Source: a virus. From it: 38,141 nucleotides of DNA. A program made the translations under genes and the position numbers. Of the stretch, positions 1 through 8,149 are shown piece by piece; within the stretch, counting starts at the first letter, position 1; each line of letters opens with the position of its first letter. Below the pieces are notes generated by a model that saw only the letters and a program-made list of their open reading frames with translations, was not told the DNA's origin and did no database searches. Location: the IMG/VR virus record IMGVR_UViG_3300032246_000826, positions 1 through 38,141 of that record, one strand, 5' to 3'.

Positions 1-442
1 ATACAGAACCACTAATAGTTCCAGGAACACTTGCTGATGTAAATATACCTGTATTAGCTGCTATACTTGCACTTAAACTTGTAACTGATTGTGCTACTGA
101 ACCCGAAAATGTTCCAATATTACCCGTCAAATCAATTGCTTCGTTTCTATCAGAACCTAATAAATATAATGTTTGACTACCACTTGCATAGTAAGGAACA
201 CCATCTACCATTCCGTTATATACAGAACCACTAAACACATTTGGTGCGTTAGTGCCTCTTAAAACTCTATTTACCGCTCTTACCGAACCGCTTTCTACTA
301 CTGCGAATAGGATTGATGAACCATTGGTTGTTGTAAGATTCGATGAGCCAGATGCTATTACAATTTCACCTTTTTGAAATGATGATGTAACAGCGGATAA
401 TCTTTCTAAACTACCACGTCTGTGTTTAATTATTTGTGCCAT
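1..442 (-). CDS. Tail fibre-like protein, 3' end cut by window edge
   Basis: Partial gene: ATG at 442-440, open for 147 codons to the window edge with no stop. The N-terminus (AQIIKHRRGSLERLS) resembles the short N-terminal segment of phage receptor-binding and fibre proteins with an I-x-x-RRG pattern. It then becomes rich in Ser, Gly and Thr, with recurring SGS, SAS and SVS steps like those of the neighbouring protein at 542-1288. The likely role is a structural tail or fibre component, but no catalytic motif is visible and the C-terminus is missing. The leader (443-541) carries an ATATTTATA element about 40 bases upstream and a weak GGAG about 20 bases upstream. The reading frame is secure; the function rests on composition and position. 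Confidence 0.7.
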   Translation of the reverse strand, partial: MAQIIKHRRGSLERLSAVTSSFQKGEIVIASGSSNLTTTNGSSILFAVVESGSVRAVNRVLRGTNAPNVFSGSVYNGMVDGVPYYASGSQTLYLLGSDRNEAIDLTGNIGTFSGSVAQSVTSLSASIAANTGIFTSASVPGTISGSV

Positions 443-481
443 ATTTTAATTTAGTTATCTCCGTTGATAAGTGTTTTCAAT

Positions 482-491
482 CTATAAATAT
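482..491 (-). promoter_or_regulatory. Recurrent ATATTTATA leader element (copy 1)
   Basis: On the minus strand this reads ATATTTATAG, in the 99-base gap before the fibre gene that starts at 442. The same core occurs in four other intergenic leaders (4891-4900, 12071-12080, 15010-15018, 21891-21900). Candidate -10-type late promoter; no transcription start is known. Confidence 0.35.
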
Positions 492-541
492 GAAATTTAC
501 ATATAAAAAATCAATTACTTAATATATTTTATTTCATAATA

Positions 542-1288
542 TTACCATTCCCCCTGGTCAATAATATCTGCTTGTGTATTTCCAACATTATCATATGGTT
601 CGGATGGTGGATTTCCTGCAGAACCTGTTTGTCCATTTACCCAAATTTGGCCACCTACATTGTATTGAGAACCACTTATTGTGATATCTGCATCTACAAC
701 TGCCAATGCTCCACTTACTATTAATGAATATGCATCACCCGTTGTACCCAATGTTAAGTTATTAATAATACTTCCATCTAATTGATGAGATGATGTAATT
801 ACATTTTCCGTATTTAATTTATTTTTAATAGTCAAACCAATTGAAGATGTAAATGCACTTAATGATGAACTTACTGATGTCAAATTTAAACTTTGTGTTG
901 CAAATGTTCTAGCTACCGAAGAACTAAAATCTCCAGTCACACTTGCAATTGAAGAACTTATTAAACTTAAACTTGTACTTACCGATGAACTTAAATTATA
1001 GTTTGACGAACTTATTGAAGAACTTATTGTTAAATTAGTTGCTGCAATGGATGCACTTACTGCTAAAACTTCTACATCCGTTGCAATTATGGATAAAGCA
1101 CCACTTAAAGATGCACTTACGATATCAGTTATAGATGATGATAGTGATGTTTGTATAGATGCAGATACAGCCGTACTTATTGCCTGTTGAAAGCTACCAC
1201 CCGATGCACTAATAGCATTACCGGCACTTACTGCAGCTTCTAATTGTGTACTACCTTCTATTTGTTTTAATCTTATTAAATTTGCCAT
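542..1288 (-). CDS. Ser/Ala-rich fibre-like structural protein
   Basis: 248 residues. The central part (about residues 20-155) is a low-complexity run of Ser, Ala, Ile, Leu and Thr with repeated SAS, SSSI and SSSV steps at roughly 7- to 11-residue spacing. This looks like a repetitive trimeric shaft, as in phage fibres and whiskers. The C-terminus changes character (GSQYNVGGQIWVNGQTG) and ends in an acidic tail. It starts one base after the stop of the upstream gene, with an A-rich leader and no Shine-Dalgarno sequence. It lies between the neck genes and another fibre-like gene, which supports a tail role. I do not recognise a named family. A phase-variable surface protein is less likely in this context. 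Confidence 0.65.
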   Translation of the reverse strand: MANLIRLKQIEGSTQLEAAVSAGNAISASGGSFQQAISTAVSASIQTSLSSSITDIVSASLSGALSIIATDVEVLAVSASIAATNLTISSSISSSNYNLSSSVSTSLSLISSSIASVTGDFSSSVARTFATQSLNLTSVSSSLSAFTSSIGLTIKNKLNTENVITSSHQLDGSIINNLTLGTTGDAYSLIVSGALAVVDADITISGSQYNVGGQIWVNGQTGSAGNPPSEPYDNVGNTQADIIDQGEW

Positions 1289-1771
1289 TTATTTAAATTT
1301 ACCTATAACATAAATATCATTAACAGTTACATTATCAAAATCAATATATTTATCGTTTAATTTTATTACTACATCATTTCCTACTTCTTTAATTGTAAAA
1401 TTTCCTGGAATATGTAAACCAAATACTAATATTTCAAAATTACTTGAAGTAGCTCCTTCAGTTCCATAATCTAATACAACATTATTAATAGTTAATGTAT
1501 TTGCTATATTATCAAATCCATCCACATATCGTTCATTTTTTCTAGCACTATAATTTAATAATTCTGAATGAAAATTATCAATCTTAGATTTATTATTTAC
1601 TAATTTTATTGGGTTTGGATTTGAACGAGTATGTGATTCAAATTTAGTATTTGTTGGAATTTCAATATTTGCTAAACTTCCAGTCAAATCCGTAGACACC
1701 AAATTATTAGGATTTATTTTTGGTATAATCCTATTTAGTTTTCTGGCATTTGAATTAAATTGTTTAAGCAT
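1289..1771 (-). CDS. Small tail-region protein with shared C-terminal beta domain
   Basis: 160 residues of unknown function. The N-terminal half is polar and Asn/Lys-rich with no motif I can name. The C-terminal part (about residues 90-160) is beta-rich and follows a pattern also seen at the C-termini of the next two upstream genes: a hydrophobic strand, GxxIPxxF, a Gly-Asn turn, alternating hydrophobic residues, then DxIxxxG and a Lys/Phe end (here NDIYVIGKFK). Its start overlaps the end of the 1764-2093 gene by eight bases, so the two are probably translationally coupled. A virion role is inferred from the neck/tail context. Confidence 0.6.
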   Translation of the reverse strand: MLKQFNSNARKLNRIIPKINPNNLVSTDLTGSLANIEIPTNTKFESHTRSNPNPIKLVNNKSKIDNFHSELLNYSARKNERYVDGFDNIANTLTINNVVLDYGTEGATSSNFEILVFGLHIPGNFTIKEVGNDVVIKLNDKYIDFDNVTVNDIYVIGKFK

Positions 1772-2093
1772 ATTTTTCTATATCTCCATGTATTTCAATA
1801 TAATCATCATCATCTAATGTGTATTCAAAATGTGATTTTATAAATTTAATTAATAACCCATTTCCACCTTCCTCAACTATATAATCTCTTGGAGTTATTC
1901 CTTGTGTATTTACCATAACCAATAATCTATCTTGCGAATCTCTTAATTCAATTTCACGTAATATATTTACCAATCTATAATTTGGAGCTTCGTAAATCCA
2001 ATAATCGGAATGATTTAAATCTTTTGGAATTAAAACTGCCATTATTGGTTTTCTAAATAATTTTTGTGTAATATCTGTTAAAGTTCTTTTCAT
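1764..2093 (-). CDS. Small tail-region protein, shared beta domain
   Basis: 109 residues. Almost the whole protein is one copy of the beta-rich module found at the C-terminus of both neighbours. It includes a GGNGLLIKF strand followed by an acidic DDDDYIEIHG turn, equivalent to NDIYVIG and TDEIIITG next door. It begins in a one-base overlap with the stop of the 2093-3211 gene, so coupled translation is likely. No catalytic residues are evident. A small tail, baseplate or attachment protein is plausible from position; I do not recognise a named family. Confidence 0.6.
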   Translation of the reverse strand: MKRTLTDITQKLFRKPIMAVLIPKDLNHSDYWIYEAPNYRLVNILREIELRDSQDRLLVMVNTQGITPRDYIVEEGGNGLLIKFIKSHFEYTLDDDDYIEIHGDIEKYA

Positions 2094-3211
2094 TATACAT
2101 CTAAGAATTTACCAGTTATAATAATTTCATCAGTCGATACTACATTATATCCTAAATTAGCAGAAATAAAATTAATTGTTAAACTATTTGCAGTGCCTGT
2201 ACAAGTAAAATGTGTAGTTTGATAATATCTTACGCCATTTATATAAATTTTAGCATCATATGTTGTACCATTTACTAATAATCCAGCTGATATTACTGAT
2301 TGTAATTGAGTAGGGGCTTCTATTAATTTAATACCTGTAAAAGTTATAGTATTATTTGTGCTAGGATTTCCTACTTTACTATTATTTATTGAAAGAAAAT
2401 CAATTAAATCTTTATTATCATAATATGGAGATGGAGTTGTAAGTAAACCTTCTAATCTGCCATTTGCAGTCACATCTGTTTCCGTTGCAACAACTATTTT
2501 ACTACTATTAAATGATTTTTTAGTTGTAGCTTCTCCATCAAATTTTTCTGGAAGTAAATATGCTTTAACATTTAAAGTAAATTCAACTCTATTAATTCTT
2601 TCAGTTCCTTCCCCTACTTCATTTATTACATTATAATCTGCAATTGTTGTATTGAATTTAAATTTTTGTTTATCACCCCAATATTCATCGGATGAGTAAG
2701 TTAAAGATTCAATTACTGAATTAAGATGTTCTGTATAATTAGTCCAACCCATACATTCGTAGTTTATTTCTACATAATCTGGCATTGTTATATTATGAAT
2801 TTCGTATTTTGGTGCGGTTGCTTTTCCCAAAAGAGTAAATCTACTATATCGATTATCTTTTGAATATTTTGTAACTGCTTGATATGAAACGTGTCTATTT
2901 AACATAGGCATAGTTTCATTTTTAGCCACCGATGTTCTTTTAATCATTATTAGTGGTAATTGGATTTTGCCGTGTAAATCTCTATATATACCCTGTCTAC
3001 GAGCACCATTCCATCTTTCGGAGTTACCATATATAACGGGAATCTTTAGTGCCTTACCATTATCATCCAATGTGGGCAATACCACATTTTCTAAATAAGT
3101 CATTATAGCATAATCTACATCAAAGAGAGATACACTTTGCTTTATATCGGTTTTTGAAGATTTAATTTGATTTGCTCTATTTAAATCTTTTCTTAATGGA
3201 TTAGTTGCCAT
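2093..3211 (-). CDS. Tail completion / sheath stabiliser-like protein (gp15-like, tentative)
   Basis: 372 residues. The N-terminal two thirds include DVDYAIMTYLENVVLPTL, then KIPVIYGNSERW and a segment ending QLPLIMIKRTSV. This layout (a small domain, a VP-x-YG-x-xERW strand, then a basic 'LP' strand) is what I associate with T4-like gp15 tail-terminator proteins. T4 gp15 is shorter, about 270 residues. The extra C-terminus, from about residue 300, is the beta module shared with the next two genes (ends STDEIIITGKF). It follows gp13 and gp14 as gp15 does in T4-like neck clusters, which supports the call. The similarity is weak, so it could be another connector or tail-completion protein. Confidence 0.45.
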   Translation of the reverse strand: MATNPLRKDLNRANQIKSSKTDIKQSVSLFDVDYAIMTYLENVVLPTLDDNGKALKIPVIYGNSERWNGARRQGIYRDLHGKIQLPLIMIKRTSVAKNETMPMLNRHVSYQAVTKYSKDNRYSRFTLLGKATAPKYEIHNITMPDYVEINYECMGWTNYTEHLNSVIESLTYSSDEYWGDKQKFKFNTTIADYNVINEVGEGTERINRVEFTLNVKAYLLPEKFDGEATTKKSFNSSKIVVATETDVTANGRLEGLLTTPSPYYDNKDLIDFLSINNSKVGNPSTNNTITFTGIKLIEAPTQLQSVISAGLLVNGTTYDAKIYINGVRYYQTTHFTCTGTANSLTINFISANLGYNVVSTDEIIITGKFLDV

Positions 3212-3213
3212 AA

Positions 3214-3669
3214 TTATTTAATTCTTTCTTCTATGTTAAGATTAGATTTAGATATCATAAATGCCGTTATAACAATACTGAAACTATTATAAGGTTGTCC
3301 ACCTGCGAATTGAATTTCAGTTGTATTATCAATTTCAAAATAAGCCTCATTGAAAAATATAATATCACCTATTTCAGGATATACATTAATTTCTTCACAT
3401 TTGAATCTATCAACTTTAAATGTAATATTTTGGTCGGTATCCGCACCAAATCCTTCATATCTAGCCGATTCAGCTGATTTTTCAATTAGAGCATATAGAT
3501 TTACACCAGGTAACCAAGTTTTATTCATAGCCTCTCCATATATGTTTACTTTTGTTTCGTTTAAATTAACCTTAAACAAAGTAATTATATTTTGAACTAC
3601 ATCATCAACTAATTCTCTAGCTATTGATTTAAAAAAATCTACATCTCTTGCTAATATAAATTTTGGCAT
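3214..3669 (-). CDS. gp14: Neck protein gp14-like
   Basis: 151 residues, shorter than T4 gp14 (about 256). The sequence has the gp14-like order: an N-terminal helical part, the strand VNIYGEAMNKTWLPGV, then YEGFGAD, and YPEIGDIIFFNEAYFEIDN with an aromatic-acidic strand, ending in an SFSIVITAF strand. In T4-like phages gp13 and gp14 form the neck that closes the filled head and receives the tail. The start is two bases downstream of the gp13 stop, with AGGA (part of the stop context) five bases before the ATG. Placement directly after gp13 strengthens the call. Truncation relative to T4 may reflect loss of a peripheral domain. Confidence 0.7.
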   Translation of the reverse strand: MPKFILARDVDFFKSIARELVDDVVQNIITLFKVNLNETKVNIYGEAMNKTWLPGVNLYALIEKSAESARYEGFGADTDQNITFKVDRFKCEEINVYPEIGDIIFFNEAYFEIDNTTEIQFAGGQPYNSFSIVITAFMISKSNLNIEERIK

Positions 3670-3670
3670 A

Positions 3671-4867
3671 TTATCCTACATATATTTTTAAAGGAACTTT
3701 TCTTAACATTTCTTGGTGATGGTTGGCTTCATCGTTTTTATTTGTCATCACATTTTTTCTACTCATCTCTTCCAAATTCTCTCTTAATTGAGTCATTAAC
3801 ATATCTTTTTCCACCTGTGCTTCTGCTCTTAATGCTGCTCCATCTAAATTAACCTCTCCATCTGGAATTGGAACTGAACTATATTTTTCTCTAATTGCTC
3901 CTAATAATTCTTTTGAAAGTGCCAATGTATATTTTCTAATCCATTGCTTACCAACATCATTTATATTTGAATATTGAATAAAATTATATGGGATATCAGA
4001 ATAATCAGAAAGTGAATTTGGTTGAACTGTAATGGAATCTTGTTCAAATTCATCTCTACTCATATACTCAAAATATATTTTTGATAATGTATTTACTGTT
4101 GGTATTGGAAATATTTCTAATTTATTATCTACTATATTAAAACTATGAGCTGATTTACGAATTATATCATTAAATTCAATTGCTTGCATTCTTAATACAT
4201 CTTCATATAGAGGCATCATTAAAAATTGTGCAGCAGGTGAGAAATTACCAAATCCTAATTCACTCATTAAATTCAATGTACCCTGTGCTCCAACTGAATA
4301 TGGGTCGAAGAAACGTGCAATTGCCGGAGTTGCTTCATGAAATACTCTCGTTACATCGATGGTAGAACTACCCGTAAATAATGTTGTAAAAGATGCAGAA
4401 GTTTCTACATCTATTGATGCACTCATTATATTATAAACTTGTTGCCCCGGAACTAAATTTATGTAAGCTTTTTTAATTGCTGTTGACCCACCTACACCCG
4501 CTTGAGTCCCATATTGTTGGGACATACGAATTGCAGTTGGTAAATATGAACCATCTACAAGTGTTTGTGAGTAATTTGTACTTTTACTTTTAGGTTTTCC
4601 TCTAAGAATATCTAAGTTATTTCTAAGATTAAATTGATTTACTTGCGCAGAATATTCTGATGTTGATTCCTCAAAACATGCAAATATTTGTTCGTTATCT
4701 AATTCAACATTAATAATTGGATATCCTAATCGTTTTGCTACCCATGTAGCGGTCTTAGGTGCATCGTTTCTGAAATCAGTATCAGCATCATATAATCCAA
4801 AGGGAGTTGATGAGCCGGATATGAATGAACCTGATGCTGCGCCTGACCAATATGTGTTTACAGACAT
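3671..4867 (-). CDS. gp13: Neck protein gp13-like
   Basis: 398 residues (T4 gp13 is about 309). The C-terminal half carries the characteristic stretch WIRKYTLALSKELLGAIREK, followed by VPIPDGEVNLDGAALRAEA and a helical tail. These are the best-conserved features of T4-like gp13. The N-terminal Ser/Gly-rich part (SGAASGSFISGSS) and a Thr/Ser-rich insertion (about residues 150-170) account for the greater length. The protein should join the portal vertex to the tail with gp14. It is the first gene after the terminator that follows the capsid gene, and a candidate promoter element lies 24-33 bases upstream, so it likely starts its own transcript. Confidence 0.8.
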   Translation of the reverse strand: MSVNTYWSGAASGSFISGSSTPFGLYDADTDFRNDAPKTATWVAKRLGYPIINVELDNEQIFACFEESTSEYSAQVNQFNLRNNLDILRGKPKSKSTNYSQTLVDGSYLPTAIRMSQQYGTQAGVGGSTAIKKAYINLVPGQQVYNIMSASIDVETSASFTTLFTGSSTIDVTRVFHEATPAIARFFDPYSVGAQGTLNLMSELGFGNFSPAAQFLMMPLYEDVLRMQAIEFNDIIRKSAHSFNIVDNKLEIFPIPTVNTLSKIYFEYMSRDEFEQDSITVQPNSLSDYSDIPYNFIQYSNINDVGKQWIRKYTLALSKELLGAIREKYSSVPIPDGEVNLDGAALRAEAQVEKDMLMTQLRENLEEMSRKNVMTNKNDEANHHQEMLRKVPLKIYVG

Positions 4868-4890
4868 AATTCTTAATTATAGTTTTACTA

Positions 4891-4900
4891 CTATAAATAT
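4891..4900 (-). promoter_or_regulatory. Recurrent ATATTTATA leader element (copy 2)
   Basis: Minus-strand ATATTTATAG lies between the strong terminator at 4936-4967 and the gp13 start at 4867. Transcription stopped at the terminator must restart within about 70 bases for gp13 to be made efficiently, and this AT element is the clearest promoter-like feature there. This is the best placed of the five copies. Confidence 0.45.
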
Positions 4901-4935
4901 AAGAATAAAAAAAGAAGTGAGATTAGTATGCACAT

Positions 4936-4967
4936 AAAAAAAGAGGAGATATTTCTATCCCCTCTTT
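4936..4967 (-). terminator. Rho-independent terminator after the major capsid gene
   Basis: On the minus strand AAAGAGGGGATA pairs with TATCTCCTCTTT to give a 12-bp stem with one G-U pair. It is closed by a GAAA (GNRA) tetraloop and followed by a run of seven T. It starts 24 bases past the gp23 stop. This is the strongest intrinsic terminator in the window. Confidence 0.9.
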
Positions 4968-4990
4968 CCGATTATCCTAATCCGTTAAGA

Positions 4991-6607
4991 TTAAAGAGTT
5001 TCTAAACCGTCAATTACTACTTTACCGTAGAATTCTGGTCTTACTAATTTCTTAGCGTAACGAGTCATAACTCCTCTTCTTGGAGTGAAGTTAGTTGGGT
5101 CGTACACTAATGGAGTCATAATCAATGGTACATAAGGTGCGTAAACTGCTCCGGTTTCGAAGAAGTTAGAACCTTTGAAGCCCATTAATAATACGTTCTC
5201 AGTCATATAAGGGTTTTTGTAAACATCGTATCTATTAGAGATTTGTCCGATATTTGTTACACCTGCTGCAAAAGTCAATGCATCTTTTCCTGGGTTAGCA
5301 GAGAAACCATTCATTGATTCTAAGATAGTTGCAACGTTAGGAGAAACTACTACGAAGTTTGCACCACCTCTCATTGTTAATTGGTGAATTTTATTAGATA
5401 CCTTTTGTAATTTGATACCTAAAGTCTGGAACCAAGTGCTCTTTTGGTATGCACTTGCTGCAGCTGCGTTAGCGTCGATAGAGAATCCGTTTCCGTTCCA
5501 ATCGTATCCAACTTTTGCTGACCAGTATTCAGTTGTGAAAGCGTTTTGTTGTAACATTTCTAAGATTTCTAAATCGATTTCTAAAGAGATGTACTCACTT
5601 AACATTTGAGTCAATTCAGCTTCTGCATCTACAGAGTGATATGCGTTCAAATCTTGTGCCAATTCAGGAGTCCAAATTGCTTTTAACTTACGAGTCTTAG
5701 CAACGATTGGTTCTGATTTCAATTCTAATTCGATTTCTGGAATAGCCAAATCACGACCTCTATCTTCAAAATCACCTCTTAATGCAGCTGTTGGCTGAGT
5801 ATGGTAATATAAAGTTGAGAAGTTAGAACCTGCAGAACCTGTACCAGTTACAGTTGAAACGAATTCAACATTGTTACCATTCTTAGTAGTGTACTGAGGA
5901 AACATTGTATAAGCAGAAGTTGAAGAAGACAATGCTAATTCAAATGCTCTAATACCAGCGAAATCAGCATCACCAGGTAATGCAATAGTTACTTTTTTCA
6001 AAGTGTTAGCTGCAAATGAAGCAGAAACAGTAGAGTTAGATAAATCCCAATCAAAATCAGCTAAAGATGCTGATGCAACAGTTGCATTAGAAGCTGAAGT
6101 AGCGTTGTTGATTGTGTATCCAAAACGTCCTGCACCATACAAGCCACCTGCTGTATCTTGTGTAGAACCTAATTTGTTACCTGATGGAGATAAAGAATCT
6201 TTACCAAAAGTTCCACCATTACCGAACAAAGAAGAACCTGTAAAATCAGGATTACCCGCTGGGTTTGAACCATATTTAAAGTCCATGTAGAAAATAAGAC
6301 CTGAAGGTAAGTTCATTGGTTGAACCGAAACGAATTCTTTCGCTGCAATAGAACCGAAGATACGTCTTACCAATGGTAATGCTACACCTGCCCACTCTTC
6401 AGAACCTGCTGAAGTACCAGTACGAGTTGCCTCATCTAATAATTGTTTTGCTTGGTTTTCTAACATTACTGCCATACCATGCTTAGTTGTTTCAGAACCT
6501 GCGTTCTCTAACAAACCTGTTTTTTCCCACTTAGCTTTCAAACCTCTTGTTTGCTCTAACATAAGAGTCTGAGGATTTGCGCCAGTCATTAATTTTTTTA
6601 AGTCCAT
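4991..6607 (-). CDS. gp23: Major capsid protein (T4 gp23 family)
   Basis: 538 residues, close to T4 gp23 (521). Diagnostic segments are LPLVRRIFGSIAAKEFVSVQ followed by PMNLPSGLIFYMDFKYG (about residues 75-112), and the later helical stretch TPELAQDLNAYHSVDAEAEL with LSEYISLEIDLEIL. A Ser/Ala/Thr-rich region (about residues 150-260) replaces the T4 insertion region and may form a surface domain. An LLE sequence at residues 32-34 fits the (L/I)xE prohead-protease signature, so the mature protein may lack the first 34 residues. The gene follows the gp22 scaffold and precedes a strong terminator. The leader is A-rich without a Shine-Dalgarno sequence. Confidence 0.95.
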   Translation of the reverse strand: MDLKKLMTGANPQTLMLEQTRGLKAKWEKTGLLENAGSETTKHGMAVMLENQAKQLLDEATRTGTSAGSEEWAGVALPLVRRIFGSIAAKEFVSVQPMNLPSGLIFYMDFKYGSNPAGNPDFTGSSLFGNGGTFGKDSLSPSGNKLGSTQDTAGGLYGAGRFGYTINNATSASNATVASASLADFDWDLSNSTVSASFAANTLKKVTIALPGDADFAGIRAFELALSSSTSAYTMFPQYTTKNGNNVEFVSTVTGTGSAGSNFSTLYYHTQPTAALRGDFEDRGRDLAIPEIELELKSEPIVAKTRKLKAIWTPELAQDLNAYHSVDAEAELTQMLSEYISLEIDLEILEMLQQNAFTTEYWSAKVGYDWNGNGFSIDANAAAASAYQKSTWFQTLGIKLQKVSNKIHQLTMRGGANFVVVSPNVATILESMNGFSANPGKDALTFAAGVTNIGQISNRYDVYKNPYMTENVLLMGFKGSNFFETGAVYAPYVPLIMTPLVYDPTNFTPRRGVMTRYAKKLVRPEFYGKVVIDGLETL

Positions 6608-6640
6608 TTTGAATGAATTTATTTGTTTTTGTTTGATTAA

Positions 6641-7954
6641 TTATTTAATTATACCTGCTAATTTTTTAAATCTGTCAGAGAAGTTTGTAGATTCAGCAAT
6701 TACTTGCTTAGTTACAGCTGGCTTAGTAGATTTTGTTACTTTGCTAGCGATTCCTTCAGAAATAGATTTTTTAGTAGATTTGTTAGATATTGAATATTTG
6801 AAATTCTCTGCTAATGTAGAGTAAACCAATTTCACTTCTCTAACTGAATTTGTTCTATCCAAAGTTTCGATAACTTTAACTTTCTGTTCGTTAGTCATGT
6901 TATGAGCTCTGAATAATTTGTTTGCGAATAATAACTTAGCGTTTAATAAGTTTACTTCGTTGATAGTTTTTTGTAATGATTTGATAGTGTTGTAAGCTTC
7001 ATTAAGTTCTTTTTCTTTTTCTTCTTCTTCAGCTTCATCCATTTTCTCATCATCACCTTTCATATCAGCTTCCATTTCTCTTAAAATTTCTTCTAAGTCA
7101 ATTACCTTTTCACCATCCGTATCAGTACCAGCTTCGGCACCATCGGTATAGTTTTCTTTTTTTACTGATTTTTTTGCTTCATAAGTTGCTGATTTTTCTT
7201 CTTCAGAATCTTCACCTTCTAATTCAGCTAATTGTCTTTTCAATTCTGCAATTTTTTCTGCATCAGGATTTTCTTCTGGAGCTTCATCAGCTTCTTCCAT
7301 TTCATCTTCACCACCATCTAATTGAGCTTCTAACTCTCTGATGATAGCTTCCAAATCCATGTCATCTTCGTTATCTGAATCCATATCGCTTTCACCACCT
7401 GCATTGTCTGCATCCGGCTCAGCATGGTCACCACCCATTCCTGCGAAAGGGTCGTTGTTATCAGCTCCCATAGATGCATCAGGCATTGCGTTATGGTCAG
7501 ACTCTTCTGAATCTTCACCTTCCAATTCTGCCAATCTAGCTTTCAATTCTGCAATTTCTGCATCTTTGTCATCTTCCTTATCAGCAAAAGGATTTTCTTC
7601 TTCTGAAATATCTGCTACTTTTTTGTAGTCAGTTCCAGCTTGTTCTGGTTTACCACTATCCTTAGTTACACCTACTGATAAATCAGTGTCTGCATCTAAA
7701 GTTGGTTGTGCACCAGGTGTTTCAGCTGCATCAACTCCTACTTTAGAGCCAATACCATCTGAACTTAATTCCTCATCTACTTTGTCAACATCCATATCCT
7801 CTGCTTCAGCTTCTGCTCTCATCTTTTGAGATAACATAGATTGAAGTCTAGGAGTAAATGCCTCTTCAAGAGCGAGTTTTGCGTTTGCTAATGCTGTTTC
7901 CTTTACGGCTTTAGCATCGGCGATTGCTTCTTTCAATAATTTTGAATTTGCCAT
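6641..7954 (-). CDS. gp22: Prohead core scaffold protein (gp22-like)
   Basis: 437 residues, very acidic. The C-terminal part (about residues 330-385: LLNAKLLFANKLFRAHNM, then NEQKVKVIETLDRTNSV) matches the conserved end of T4-like gp22 scaffolds. The middle is an imperfect tandem duplication. Unit 1 (residues 133-225) and unit 2 (234-310) each start with an IAELK..LAELEGEDSEE block and end with a DLE-I-RE-E helix and acidic tail. Many LxE sites would allow gp21 to degrade the core during maturation. Unusually for this window the start has a TAAGGA Shine-Dalgarno sequence nine bases upstream (7964-7969), and a 195-base leader separates it from the bS21 gene. Confidence 0.85.
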   Translation of the reverse strand: MANSKLLKEAIADAKAVKETALANAKLALEEAFTPRLQSMLSQKMRAEAEAEDMDVDKVDEELSSDGIGSKVGVDAAETPGAQPTLDADTDLSVGVTKDSGKPEQAGTDYKKVADISEEENPFADKEDDKDAEIAELKARLAELEGEDSEESDHNAMPDASMGADNNDPFAGMGGDHAEPDADNAGGESDMDSDNEDDMDLEAIIRELEAQLDGGEDEMEEADEAPEENPDAEKIAELKRQLAELEGEDSEEEKSATYEAKKSVKKENYTDGAEAGTDTDGEKVIDLEEILREMEADMKGDDEKMDEAEEEEKEKELNEAYNTIKSLQKTINEVNLLNAKLLFANKLFRAHNMTNEQKVKVIETLDRTNSVREVKLVYSTLAENFKYSISNKSTKKSISEGIASKVTKSTKPAVTKQVIAESTNFSDRFKKLAGIIK

Positions 7955-7963
7955 CTTGTTTTT

Positions 7964-7969
7964 TCCTTA
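7964..7969 (-). promoter_or_regulatory. Shine-Dalgarno TAAGGA before the scaffold gene
   Basis: Minus-strand TAAGGA, nine bases before the ATG at 7954, is complementary to the conserved 3' end of 16S rRNA (TCCTTA). Nearly all other starts in the window have only A/T-rich leaders. It lies in the leader that directly follows the phage bS21 gene. Confidence 0.5.
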
Positions 7970-8078
7970 AATTTGTTTGTGAAGTTATTCTCTTGGGAAC
8001 TCCAATGTAATTATGATGATTGTTCGGTCACACCTTATAGAGAAGGGTATTCATTAATCAACTATTGTCTTAAAAGTA

Positions 8079-8096
8079 ATCCCATATGAATGGGAT
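8079..8096 (-). terminator. Hairpin, possible weak terminator after bS21
   Basis: ATCCCAT and ATGGGAT form a perfect 7-bp stem with a 4-base loop. On the minus strand it is followed by TACTTTTAAG, a broken T-run. It lies 54 bases after the bS21 stop. The stem has only three G-C pairs and the T-run is imperfect, so it may attenuate rather than stop transcription, or be a protein- or processing-related structure. Confidence 0.4.
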
Positions 8097-8149
8097 ATTT
8101 GATAATAAGTATGTAAATTTTTTAGAAAACTAAAGAAAATGTATATAAA

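Larger units (their letters stand above)
7955..8149 (-). promoter_or_regulatory. 195-base leader/intergenic region between bS21 and scaffold genes
   Basis: This is the longest gene-free stretch of the window. It holds a 7-bp perfect hairpin at 8079-8096, a TAAGGA Shine-Dalgarno sequence at 7964-7969, and a less AT-rich segment (about 7990-8050) than the other gaps. I see no ORF on either strand with a credible start, no tRNA cloverleaf and no ATATTTATA element. It may separate the bS21 transcript from the abundantly needed scaffold/capsid transcript, or hold a leader control element. Confidence 0.4.

Noticed and set aside
482-491. TATAAATA on the plus strand as a T4 late promoter driving rightward transcription
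   Set aside because: All supported genes run on the minus strand, so a plus-oriented late promoter would have no gene to serve. The element was reported instead as its minus-strand form.
7330-7518. Minus-strand frame inside the scaffold gene
   Set aside because: It is a shifted frame of the acidic repeat region with Met/Trp/Ile-rich translation and no start context; a shadow of gp22.
8020-8052. Possible second hairpin in the bS21-scaffold leader (ACCTT...AAGGGT)
   Set aside because: Pairing needs a bulge and gives only five weak pairs; not distinguishable from chance.
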